From Erodium maritimum (lineage: Eukaryota > Streptophyta > Magnoliopsida > Geraniales > Geraniaceae), in the NCBI GenBank assembly GCA_963921825.1, contig OY997588.1, positions 63,632,617 to 63,696,616 of the forward strand: 64,000 nucleotides of DNA, written 5' to 3'. This document shows positions 45,646-55,167 of the stretch, one piece after another (within the stretch, counting starts at the first letter, position 1; every line of letters begins with the position of its first letter). Position numbers and translations under genes: made by a program. The notes beneath the pieces were generated by a model. It ran no database searches. It had not been told where the DNA came from and saw nothing but the letters and a program-made list of their open reading frames with translations.

Positions 45646-45960
45646 CTCGTAGAGGATTGTATGTCATATCTTCTACGACACCATCTATGGAGTCGCAGAA
45701 GATATGACATGTTACTTCTCTAACGTCATTTATGTCGTCGTAGGAGTAATTTTCTTTTTCGACGACTTATATGATGTCATAGAGGTATTAACTATTACGA
45801 CCGCAATCAATGTAGTCATAAAACTGAATGGCGACGATCAAACAATGCGGTTCAATGTTATGTAATCGCAGAAATTACTAAGAAGCTTCTGCGACTATAT
45901 AAGATGCGTCACGTATTATAATTTAAAAAATGCGGTCCCCCGTCACAGAAAAAAATCAGC
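45646..45960. repeat. CACTA-like subterminal palindrome array
   Basis: Four to six imperfect inverted repeats of the type CTTCTACGAC...GTCGCAGAAG follow each other. Such short GCGAC/GTCGC palindromes are typical of the subterminal regions of plant CACTA transposons. Near the right end CACAGAAAAAAATCAGC resembles a decayed CACTA terminus. No transposase and no partner terminus is identified. The array is cut at 45971 by the insertion of element F. Confidence 0.5.
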
Positions 45961-45987
45961 TTTGTCCCTACTTAAATTCCTAGTTTT

Positions 45988-48428
45988 TTTTTGAAACGGG
46001 TAATCGAAGACTTTCATTAATATCAAATGGTAATCAAATAGGATGAGGCGTCACCGCCTAGGGTTCCAGATATTTTTCCGGGCCGACCGTAGCAAGCCTG
46101 GTGCTCATAGACCCATAATAATAGCCCACTTGAAATCGTGGGCAACAACTTAAGACAACTCCCTACCGTCGTTCCAACATAACGAGGGAAAATAAACCAA
46201 GTTCTAAAATCCGCAAAAAGTAAAGTATCCCAACAAGAATATAAATAATAGCAATAAACAGAAATAAATGGTGCTGATACTGCAGGCTGCCCGGGACCTC
46301 CCAACAGTGGTTGTCCCGGGTCTGTAGGTATAGTCTAGGGCCGACTCCACCCACCCCTGCTGGGGCAAATCATTCCTCCATCGGAGGCCTCTGGACCTCC
46401 ACTCCGTCTGCTCGATCCTCCCCCTGAAAGGGCGGATACCAGGGCTGCTGCTGGGTAATCAGATCTCCCCTCTGCTTTTTTGTCTCCGGTGGGCGTGCAT
46501 ACATCGAATCACTTCTGGTCTTCAGAGTGGTCATCTTTCCTTTGCCTCGACTGGGCCCACCTTTCCCTAGACTCTCCTGGGGGTCCGTCGGATAGCCCCG
46601 TGGACCTGTCTCCTCTCCCTCCCTCATCATCGCATTGTATCCGGGGGCAGCTCGGATCACATGGTCGGCAGCAGGGTGGATGTTAGCCAGGTAGTCAGGC
46701 TTTGTGAACTTGGGTGGCGATGTGGGTACTCCATGGCCACCCCCTGCAAAATATTGGTCAACCCTTCTCGGTTAACCTTAGCCAAGTAGTCCGGCTTCGG
46801 AGTGCCTGCAGTGGACGATTCAGCGCCCATGGTGATTTCCCTAGAACGGACCATAGAGTTCAGGGTTAGATCACTCAGAAGGTACGTGATCGCCTGGTGT
46901 GATGCTGGGGGGGTGCATTCCAGACCGTTTGCAGCAACCGGTCCACATCCAGGTCCCTCGGGACCATAATAGAACTATCATATCGAATCTCCTCCCGACC
47001 AATCCCCGGCAACAGGGTCTGGCAGCTCGGTAACCTGTGTGTCAGCATGCCGCACCTGCGACAAAAATCCACCACTCTCTCGTACTATAGATAAATCACA
47101 ACAGAGGAATCAGTACCTGGGAAGCGGAGTCGGGTCGTGCGCCGTAAGGGTCGAGACAACTCCATACGAACCCTCAGCCAGAGATGCCTATCCTCCCATC
47201 GGACCGACGAGATTGGGGCCGACATGATTTGCGTGCCTATGCTACCCACAACGAGACCCCGGATGTAGTGATTTCTGGGTCCTCCTGGTATATTCAATGC
47301 CCGGACCCCGAGTTCCACATGATTGAAACTGATCTCTTCCGCCCGATCGAAGCGCCGAAGCGGTTCAAGGAGGAGGGGATATCCCTTAAAGCTCCAGGGA
47401 CCCCTATGACGGATGTCTTCCATGATCTTGGCCGACGGGAAATGGTAGCCCGTGATGTCGGGAGACATGAACTCCACCCGAATCCCCGTAACCTTCCATT
47501 TACGCAGCATCATCGCACAGACGATGTGCTAGTTGTGTGATCGATCCCCCGCGACCTTCGCTGCAAGGGAGAATTCGTATGATCCGGACGTAAAGAGTGG
47601 AACCACGTCGTCCGATACCACCAGTTCGTCGTCCTCATCCTCCCAATCTGGGATCGGGGATATACGGCTTGCCTGGAGCTCAAAAGACGACCCCGATTGC
47701 CTGCTAGCACTCGGACAGTTAGGGCTAGAAGCCTGCACCCGCTCCGTCGGAGGGAGGCGGCGAGGAACCATCAGAGAAGGGGTTGGCCGGGGGAGAGTGG
47801 TCAGATCCCGATGTATCTCCCTCGCCATGGATGAGTGTCCGGTAAAAGGCGGAAAGGGCACCGGTGGGTCTGGGGGCACGCCGACGGCCAGGGACACTCC
47901 GATAGACAAGGACGCGCCCGGCTTGTCCTTCAGATCTACAGGAAGTGGCGGCACCCGAGGAGAGGTAAGATCCGGACCGAGCAGCGACAGAGAGGCGGCG
48001 GCGCGACCGTCATCTTGCTGGGCGGAGACCTCGAGGTCACGAGAGACCTCTGCATGTGGGTGGATCTGGGCGGGGATGACCATTTCCGGCTCGTGAGGGC
48101 GGTGGGTAGGGAGATCCGACATCGGAGGAGCAGAAATGGTCGAGGGCGACGTCGGATTGGCTTCAGTGGCGGTGGTGAAGTCGCTGGTGCAGTTGGCTAG
48201 GCTCCGAGTTCGTGGCGAAGGAAGCCAGAAGCACGGCTGGGGAACGTCGTGTTGTAGAGAGGAAGGCTGTGGGGATGGAGGTGGTGATGGGGATGGAAGC
48301 GGACGGACGGTAGGGACAGGTGAAGACGACGGCGGCGACGACCCTAATAGGGTATGAGAGGACCTCAGAAGAGGTGTGTGGAGCGCTTTTTTTAGAAAAT
48401 AAAAAAAAATAATAAAAAATAAAAAATC
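45988..48428 (-). mobile_element. ORF1-only LINE-like retroposon F
   Basis: A 17-base target-site duplication CTTAAATTCCTAGTTTT flanks it perfectly at 45971-45987 and 48429-48445. On the minus strand the element starts near 48428, has a GC-rich leader, an ORF1 (DUF4283-like and zinc knuckle) and an untranslated end finishing ATTAATGAAAGTCTTCG with an A-run at 45984-45992. It has no endonuclease or RT. A complete element carrying only ORF1 is unusual for a LINE, which is normally 5' truncated and would retain ORF2. Confidence 0.85.
46370..48122 (-). pseudogene. Element F ORF1: DUF4283-like, zinc-knuckle protein
   Basis: The frame opens at 48122. The first 197 codons are acidic and Pro/Ser-rich. 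TAG at 47529-47531 interrupts it, but the frame continues with MMLRKWKVTGIRVEF, IMEDIRHRGPWSFKGYPLLL and GVRALNIPG, typical of DUF4283 proteins. A second in-frame TAG lies just before YERVVDFCRRCGMLTHRLPSC, a zinc knuckle in which one spacing residue differs from the usual GH pair (TH). The frame stops at 46875. Two further open blocks (46854-46657 and 46660-46370) look like the shifted C-terminal tail, basic and Gln/Pro-rich. Confidence 0.72.
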
Positions 48429-48445
48429 CTTAAATTCCTAGTTTT

Positions 48446-48841
48446 GTTTCACAACAGTGGGGTAAATTATTTAATTAATTAACGAAGGGAGTTAAAATGA
48501 TCGACAAACTTTCTAATAATAGACGTACGTCGTGTCCGTATAAAGTTGTTTTGGTGTCCATATAAAGTTGTTTTGGTAATGCAAGTCTTCGTTTTATTAT
48601 TATCATAAGAGGACTTAAAAGACACAAGATAATTACACATCTGTCTCTACAAAGGCGACGAACCCATATTATAAATAATTAATATATATTATAACGAGCT
48701 AGTTAATCCCTTACATTAAGCTTAGCTAATTAGTTATTGATCATCATCTAGTGATCAAAAACCTAACTAGTACGAGGTACACGGTTAGTACATACATATG
48801 ATGATCACTAAGAAACTTATATGGATATAAATCCGAAATTA
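48446..48841 (-). other. 3' flank of the PRE-like gene
   Basis: A/T-rich sequence likely including the 3' untranslated region. On the minus strand AATAAAA at 48592-48598 is a possible poly(A) signal about 245 bases after the stop codon. A perfect-length 22-base tandem duplication with one mismatch lies at 48534-48577. Confidence 0.45.
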
Positions 48842-49527
48842 TTACATAATTAAGCTCCTAATTATGGCAGCTTCAGGACTATCAGCGTCAATTGTTGCTA
48901 GGAGCTGTGAGAGTCGGTCGCTGAGGTCGTCCACTTCTCTATGTAAGTTTCTGATGTAATTGCAAGTCTCCTGTAGGACCTTTGAAGCTGAAACCTAATA
49001 AAACCAACAAAAATACGATATTAATCGTCCCTCGTTAACCGTATACCTCTCATGTCACATTCAACATTAAACGATATTTATATCGTCATTTTAATATTTT
49101 CTTGTTGTATTTCGTAGCGAAAATACTCGTCTTGTAATTTTTTCTATCTCAAAAGAGACTATTAATCTACATTTGTATTTGTTGATAAAAAGAACTGACT
49201 TGAAACATGGTCGTCATTCGAGTTGCTGTATCACCTAACCAAATAAGTTTAGATGGTCCAAAGTGGCACGTGAGAGTAGCCGAGGAACGGGTCAAGAAAG
49301 ATGGGTTCCTTGAATTAAGGGTCAAATTTCATTTCATATATGCTTCATTGTCAAGACTCTCCATGTTCTTAATTAATTGGCTCACATGGGATAGTGGGAG
49401 TTACCTTATCGGAGCGTCTATGGCGTATCTCGGGGAGAAGTTGTCGTAACTTGGACACGAGCTCGGTGATTTGGTCGTCACTGATCCTCGAGGTTCCTGA
49501 CGATTGCCTTGACCTTCTGTTAGACAT
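48842..49527 (-). CDS. PRE: PRE/KIDARI/ILI-type atypical HLH protein, two exons
   Basis: Exon 1 is 49527-49405 (41 codons) and exon 2 is 48994-48842 (50 codons plus TAA), giving 91 residues, the usual family length. The intron (49404-48995, 410 bases) has GT and AG ends and phase 0. The protein starts [20 protein letters not shown]; helix 1 is [15 protein letters not shown], the loop region RHRRSDK spans the splice site, and helix 2 is [20 protein letters not shown], with the conserved end [10 protein letters not shown]. The basic DNA-binding region is absent, so it should act by heterodimerising with bHLH regulators such as IBH1-type proteins in brassinosteroid, gibberellin and light control of cell elongation. 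No lesion is seen; it is the only intact host gene found here. Confidence 0.95.
49131..49191 (+). repeat. LINE-tail remnant in the PRE-like intron
   Basis: The plus strand reads CTTGTAATTTTTTCTATCTC, then a TCTCAAAAGAGA hairpin, TATTAATC and TTTGTTGATAAAAAG. The order matches the shared tail of LINE J and elements C and D. It is antisense to the gene. The upstream part of the inserted copy is not recognisable, so this is an old or severely truncated insertion. Confidence 0.45.
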
Positions 49528-49900
49528 GACTAAAGAGTCGCGGTACGTTGATACAGACGGAATTGCCTCTCGAATGTCGAGAGTAAGGTTGTGGAGTTTC
49601 AAGATGGAATAGAAAGAGGTGGGAAGAAGAACGGAGGAGAGGTGGAGAATATAAGGGATCGGTATGAGAAAGGGGAGAAGTGATAAGAGAGATATAAAGA
49701 GAGGGAAGGACCACAAGAGGAGGGAGGGGGAGAGTACAATAACATAGACAGTGATGTTGGATGTGACGAAGACAAGTGCATGAGAGAGAGAGAGAGACGG
49801 TGCATGGATTTGTAGAGGGAGAGAGAGCATAAGATTTGTTCGATGTTGAGAAGTTGGGGTTCGATTTCAAGTGGGCTTTTAAGGTTGTGTTTGTATTTCA
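49528..49900 (-). promoter_or_regulatory. Leader and promoter side of the PRE-like gene
   Basis: On the minus strand the 5' flank is CT-rich with (CT)n near 49784-49797, common in plant core promoters and leaders. CTTTATATC at 49691-49699 is a possible TATA box, which would put transcription start about 130-140 bases upstream of the ATG. The long open frame reading into the gene from 49830 is an artefact of the CT-rich leader. Confidence 0.4.
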
Positions 49901-50462
49901 CCTAACAAAGTGGGCCTTTATGTGTGCGTCTCTTTGCGCAACACCATGTGATACTAACACATTCATCCTTCTTATTAACCACCCTTTTCCATCCACAAAA
50001 TCCTATTCACTCATCTTTAATTATGTCATTCTTTTAACTCGTAGCAAAATCACCAATAGGATCCCAATTAATTTGTTTGTTTGTATTAGAGCCTTTACAG
50101 TTATCGTTTTGTCAATGTTGATACGATTTCGGTATAATATCGAAAGCATCGAGATGGTGCAGAATGTAGTAACGTGACGGTGTCCGAGCCTTAGCCAGCT
50201 TTCTGGTGCAGGTTTTGATGCTCGATGCCTAGGCCGATACTGAGGTCGACGATGTCAGATTCTCCGTAGTGTCCAACGACATCCTTTCACATTCCACAAA
50301 GATTCATGAAATATTAATGCTTGCTTCGACCGGCAATTATGTGATTTTTTATATATTAAAAATCAAAATTTTCATATAAATACATTGCACCCCATTGTAC
50401 CACCATAACTTCAAACCTTTATCCTACTACCGGATTTTGATATTTTTTGTCCTACAAGAACA
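49901..50462. other. Non-coding stretch
   Basis: Upstream intergenic sequence of the PRE-like gene; a GC-richer patch at 50170-50290 is unassigned. No gene is seen. Confidence 0.45.
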
Positions 50463-51030
50463 ATGGCATTGGAAGATTTCGAGACGAGAATGGCACTAGA
50501 ATCGTACTTGTATACACATTATGAGTGGAGGGCGACCAATATTTTTGGCTAAATAAAGGAGGCAATGAGCGTAAGAGTAGAATTCGGAGAAGAGTTGTAT
50601 CTACATCGGTTGCCTAAGAAAAGAGGAGATGTCCCGAGGTCGTGCAAATGGAAAAAAGGACTGATGAGTGATTAATTTGTAAAGCGTCAAGTTTACGAGG
50701 AAGAGTTATCCCCTTGTCGGTTCCGGATGAGCCAAAACCTTTTTCTTCGCATTACAGAGGTAGTTATGGCTTACGATGACTATTTTTTTCGAAAAGATAA
50801 ACGCTTTCGGAAAGCTTAGGTTAATTACACACTAGAAATGCACGACTGCCCTAAGGATGCTAGCTTGTAGCTATTCTGCTAATTTGTTAGACAAAACGAC
50901 GCGAAATGGTGTTTCAACCATCATGCTTTGCTTGAAAGGGTTTTGCAAGGTCGCGATCCTCGTCTTTGGGGGTATAGAATTAGAGGATATCGTCTACGGA
51001 CGATCTCTAAGGAGAATGAAGAAGATATCT
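50463..51030 (+). pseudogene. PIF/Harbinger transposase remnant
   Basis: Three-frame reading recovers HARBI1-like phrases: RFRMSQNLFLRITEVV and YDDYFFRKDK (about 50720-50805), then in another frame KCTTALRMLACSYSANLLDK and STIMLCLKGFCKVAILVFG (about 50840-50970), then LRTISKENEEDI. These correspond to the N-terminal and early catalytic part of Harbinger nucleases. The later DDE catalytic residues are missing. Stops and frameshifts are frequent. No terminal inverted repeats were found. Confidence 0.72.
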
Positions 51031-51590
51031 GCCCACGCTAAATTAATGGTACTCTCATTACCTAATACCATAAGTAGAGATATTTACATAAGTAGAAATC
51101 TACTTAGATACACTTGCATCACTTCCTGTATACTTTTCATCATGTGGGTAGCCGGTATACAAGTTAAACATAGTACCATGGGTTATATGGCTATGATAAC
51201 ACACAAGCATATGCAAATTATCATAAAGTTAATCGCATCTCATCAATAGAATAATTTATTAATGACTCAAATCAACAATCTACACAGAGAAATCAAGAAT
51301 AAAGGTGAAGATTCCTAAACCATCGAATAAGCTTCAAACACATAAGAGAATAGCGAAACATGACCTAGAATATTTATATCTCATAAATAAAAAACTAAAG
51401 CATGTGAATGTGATATTTCGCATATTAAGTTCAGTAAATGTGATTAATTCAAAGTTTGTTAAATGGCGGAGATAACACAACCAATAGAATACATAAAACA
51501 AGAAAATATTGAGATTTTTAGAGATAGAGAGAGGAGGAAGAAAAAAGAGCTCGGAAATAAACCCCGATCACCATCGTAGAGGAGTATTAG
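51031..51590. other. Non-coding stretch
   Basis: A/T-rich sequence without recognisable gene or repeat boundary. Confidence 0.45.
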
Positions 51591-51618
51591 AGAGGCTCTC
51601 CTAGAAGGATCGAAGGGT

Positions 51619-52075
51619 TTGCGGGTAGGCAATCCGGTTAAGAGCTTTGCAGTGGTTTCAAGGAGTTTTGAAAGCTCAATTGCTCGAAGATGGGAGAGGG
51701 TAAATGGGGAGTTTCAGGGGCAGGAACCTTTGGTTGACGAGGAGGAGGAGATGAAGTGGGTGATTGTATTTGTGAGCAATCTACCTCCGGATTCCTCAAC
51801 GATGTGGCTGGAGGCAATGCTTGGAGAGGCGGGGATGGTGCTTGAGTTGATTTACCCATAATGTATCAGGGTTTCGAGGGTAACCAATATGCTAAAGAAT
51901 TTTTGTGGTGGTTTCAGGGTTTTGGAAAGCTTAATCACTTGGAGATCATAGAGGGTAGGTAGGGAGTTTCAGGAGGAGGGTCCTTGGTTGAAGAGGAGGA
52001 GTTGAAGATGGTGATAGTTTTTGTGAGCAATCTCCATTCGGATTCCTCAACAGTAGGGCTAGAAGTACTTTTTGG
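51619..52075 (+). pseudogene. LINE K ORF1 RRM fragment, partly duplicated
   Basis: The frame 51619-51861 contains EMKWVIVFVSNLPPDSSTMW, the start of an RRM. A diverged second copy of the same stretch lies at about 51900-52075, where VSNLHSDSSTVGLE reappears. The arrangement is a tandem duplication of roughly 260 bases. Both copies end early. Confidence 0.6.
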
Positions 52076-52219
52076 ATTATTTCTAAATATAAGCCGTCAT
52101 GGGCATTGTGGCAAGAAAAATATTTATCTATGATAGGTAGGGTTGTATTTCTTAAATCTATTATATCTAGGCTCCCTTTGTTCGTCATGACTCTTCTTAA
52201 AGCACCTAAACGAGTTATT

Positions 52220-53990
52220 TTTTTAGATAAGCGCTGGAAAATTTAATTGAAAGGTCGATCTCCAAGGAGGTGACTGCCAAAACCCCAAAACCACAATTAC
52301 AAAAATCTCCTCAGGAGAAACAGGGAAATATCCCGTAACAAAAGAAAAACCAAAATCACCCCAACCAAGGATTGGCTTCGAATTTTTTCGAACGAGCCAA
52401 AAACCGAGGCCTACACTTCCTCATACCACTCGCTATCCGAAGACAACTGTTCACTAGACTTATACTCTCAATTGACGGCTCGAGTCTTGGACCTGGTACG
52501 AGGGACATCCGGAGGAGGGACCAAATTGGATTTATACCTTCCCTTATGAGCCTTAGTCTTAAGGGATTTCTCCAACCACCCATCAAAAGACTGTAACACG
52601 TTCTGAATTGGTGGAAGCTTCGCACCAAAAACTTTATCAGCAACATAATCTAAAAGATGCTTAGGAGCCCGACTCAAACATTTCAGAGTTTATCCGCAGC
52701 TGCAGTTTGAATAGCACGCTCCCGACTCATCAATCAAGTTCTAGGCTTGGAAAAAGTAACCATATCACCAAGAGACGGATGTTTCTTAATAATGACCTAA
52801 CACTTCCCGGGGTTTAGGAGAGTATCTTTCCAAGGACTTCCCTATTCCCCAATTGAATCCGGGACCAAAGAAGAGGGGCCAAGGCCAAGAGCTACAAGAA
52901 TATCTGTTGAACTCCCAACATGGGCCTCCTTTCGGGATTTGGAAGTAGATTGCAACTCAGCTACAACACAAGCCGGACTGGGCTTAGTACCAGACCCACC
53001 CTCAAGCCCAGAAGCAGCCAACTCAGTAACCCCCTCGGCATCATTATCATGGGCCTTAGACGAACATGCCTCAACATCCCGCACAACTTCAAAGCCCATA
53101 ACGACTGCGGACGGTTCATCTTCCTCAAAAACAACGTGATTTGGAGAATCCACCACAACCACACCATCCCTAGAAATCTGGGATTCAAAATTCAAACCTC
53201 GTAGCTCTAAGGATAGAAGCTTGACTACTTTTCCATCGCCGGCCTGAGAACCAAAAAAAGGCCGAAATACATCACCAGAGCTAGTAGGAACTGGAACAGA
53301 GCACATTCTCTGTTTTTCAATTTCGACCGGATTAATTGCCGTAGAAAGATCGATAGTTCGAGCTTTTCCTTTTCCAGTCCGAGCAAGAGAAATAAAAACA
53401 ATATGCCCATTATACTTGAAACCATTTAAGGATTTGATTGCCTGCAAAGCTGAGGCCTTTGACCTGAAAGTTGTAAACCCGAAGAAGAAGCCTCTTTTAC
53501 CCGGCCTCTTGAGGACGGTGGCGGATATCACCTCTCCATACGTCCCCAACGAGTGTCGCACCCAGTCTGAGTAAGTGTCATACGGTAAGTTACGAAGAAA
53601 AACCTCACAACCCTGACCAACTGCCGATTTTGCTCCAGTGAAAATGACAATCAGCTTCCCTGCTTTGGTGGTCTCACAAACCATTCTAGAGCTTGTTTTG
53701 ATGATTGCGAACACCAAGAACCATCGTTTTCTTTGGGACCGGACGGATCGACCAAATTAGTTATAGCATGCTCACCAGAAACACTCACCCATGCGTGCAC
53801 AACGTTCGGGACACGATCCTTCTTGACCACACGACGACCGGCACGTCCCTTCTTGACTACACCCTTAGGTCCTTTCTTGACTCTATCCTTGGGTTCCTCT
53901 TTAACAGATGAACGAGAGGTGATTTTGCAATAGGCAGCATAACTCGAAATAAAAACAAAGCAAAAGGAAGCAAAAGAAAGGCCAGTCATC
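52220..53990 (-). mobile_element. ORF1-only LINE-like retroposon H
   Basis: Flanks CCTAAACGAGTTATT (52205-52219) and CTTAAACAAGTTATT (53991-54005) match at 13 of 15 bases. They lie exactly where LINE K coding sequence is interrupted, so they are a target-site duplication. On the minus strand the element carries ORF1 with an RRM and ends TTAAATTTTCCAGCGC followed by an A-run. There is no endonuclease or RT in its 1.77 kb. Its tail resembles that of element I. Confidence 0.83.
52468..53989 (-). pseudogene. Element H ORF1: RRM protein
   Basis: A basic N-terminal block (53989-53651) with KKGRAGRRVVKKDR is followed, after a frameshift, by a 291-codon frame at 53717-52842. It holds an RRM at about residues 37-115 with EVFLRNLPYDTYSDWV (RNP2) and KRGFFFGFTTF (RNP1). 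The rest is acidic and Ser/Val-rich. A second frameshift leads to a C-terminal block at 52677-52468 with LLDYVADKVFGAKLPP and a basic end. The protein is close in design to ORF1 of element I. Confidence 0.72.
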
Positions 53991-54502
53991 CTTAAACAAG
54001 TTATTAAAACCCTGGGAGATTGAAAGAAAAAGTTTTTGAGGCGTAATGGGAGAGATGGGAGGACCTTGGATAATGTTTGTTTGTCTTCATTGTGTAGACC
54101 TTAGGGGTTGAGAGGGTTGGGCTTGTGTAGTTCAAAGGAAATGAATATTGTCCTCTTGACAAAATCGTGGTGGTGTTTTGCTGTGGAGAAAGACCCTTGT
54201 GGTAACTTGTGATTTTCTCGAATCTAAGGTGACACGTTAAAGAATGAGATTTGAACAAAGTGGTTAAGGGCGGTTCTTCTTTCCTTTTATTTTCCTCATA
54301 TTCTCAGCTAAGCTTCAGAACCTTTCTTTGCAAGATTGTATGGGAATTAAGGCTTATTGTGAAGAGTGGGGTGTGGTGATCAAATAAAATTTTGGGACAA
54401 CCCTTGGTTTGGAGAGATTCCGCTTAAGTAGAGGTTTATATCTATTTTTAATGTATCCATTTTAAAGGGAGGTCTATTGGTGCTTTTTGGAATAAGGGGT
54501 TT

Positions 54503-54600
54503 TTTTTTCCAGTGAAAGCAAATTGAATTAATCCTCTCAGAGGTAGAAAAGATACAACAGACTAATAGAAAATCCAGCTACAGATCTAAAGTTACCGACA
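54503..54600 (-). repeat. LINE J tail
   Basis: On the minus strand: ATCTGTAGCTGGAT, then TTGTATCTTTTCTACC, the hairpin CCTCTGAGAGG, ATTAATTCAATTTGC, TTTCACTGG and the A-run. The layout matches the tails of elements C (38977-39063) and D (40836-40919). Confidence 0.72.
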
Positions 54601-54967
54601 AAAAAGGTGAAAATAAACAAAAGATACGAGAAGGAGAAATGAATCGAAGGTGTAAAGTGAGATTGAGGTGAAAAGTTGTGTTCTCTTGTGAGTGAAGGAA
54701 ATGAGGAAGGTGACTTGAGCCCCAAGCTTCGGCTTGTAATTGAATGTTGAGATTTGAATCTGAATTTTTGAAGTGTGTCTTGATACTCAAGCAAGGTTTG
54801 CACCGATAGAAGTCTTGCGCCCCAAGCAACCAATTGAAAATTGAACTGTTGAGGTGTGGCGTGCTTCTCAAGCCAAGGCAAGAATGCTGGAGTGTAAGGT
54901 GAAGGTGTTGGTGTTGTGGTATGAAAAGATCGAAGATGTGATGCAGAGAATCAAGAGGATAGAGGGA

Positions 54968-55167
54968 NNNNNNNNNNNNNNNNNNNNNNNNNNNNNNNNN
55001 NNNNNNNNNNNNNNNNNNNNNNNNNNNNNNNNNNNNNNNNNNNNNNNNNNNNNNNNNNNNNNNNNNNNNNNNNNNNNNNNNNNNNNNNNNNNNNNNNNNN
55101 NNNNNNNNNNNNNNNNNNNNNNNNNNNNNNNNNNNNNNNNNNNNNNNNNNNNNNNNNNNNNNNNNNN
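54968..55167. other. Assembly gap, 200 N
   Basis: Exactly 200 undetermined bases lie at the 3' end of LINE J ORF2. A round number suggests a standard gap of unknown true length. The end of ORF2 and the start of the untranslated region cannot be read. Confidence 0.99.

Noticed and set aside
47533-48200. Plus-strand open frames of 121-187 codons
   Set aside because: Antisense shadows of element F ORF1, whose minus-strand frame carries recognisable motifs.
49369-49830. 153-codon frame as an N-terminally longer PRE-like protein
   Set aside because: The upstream part is the translation of a CT-rich leader, and the family starts at the MSNRRS methionine; the end reads into the intron.
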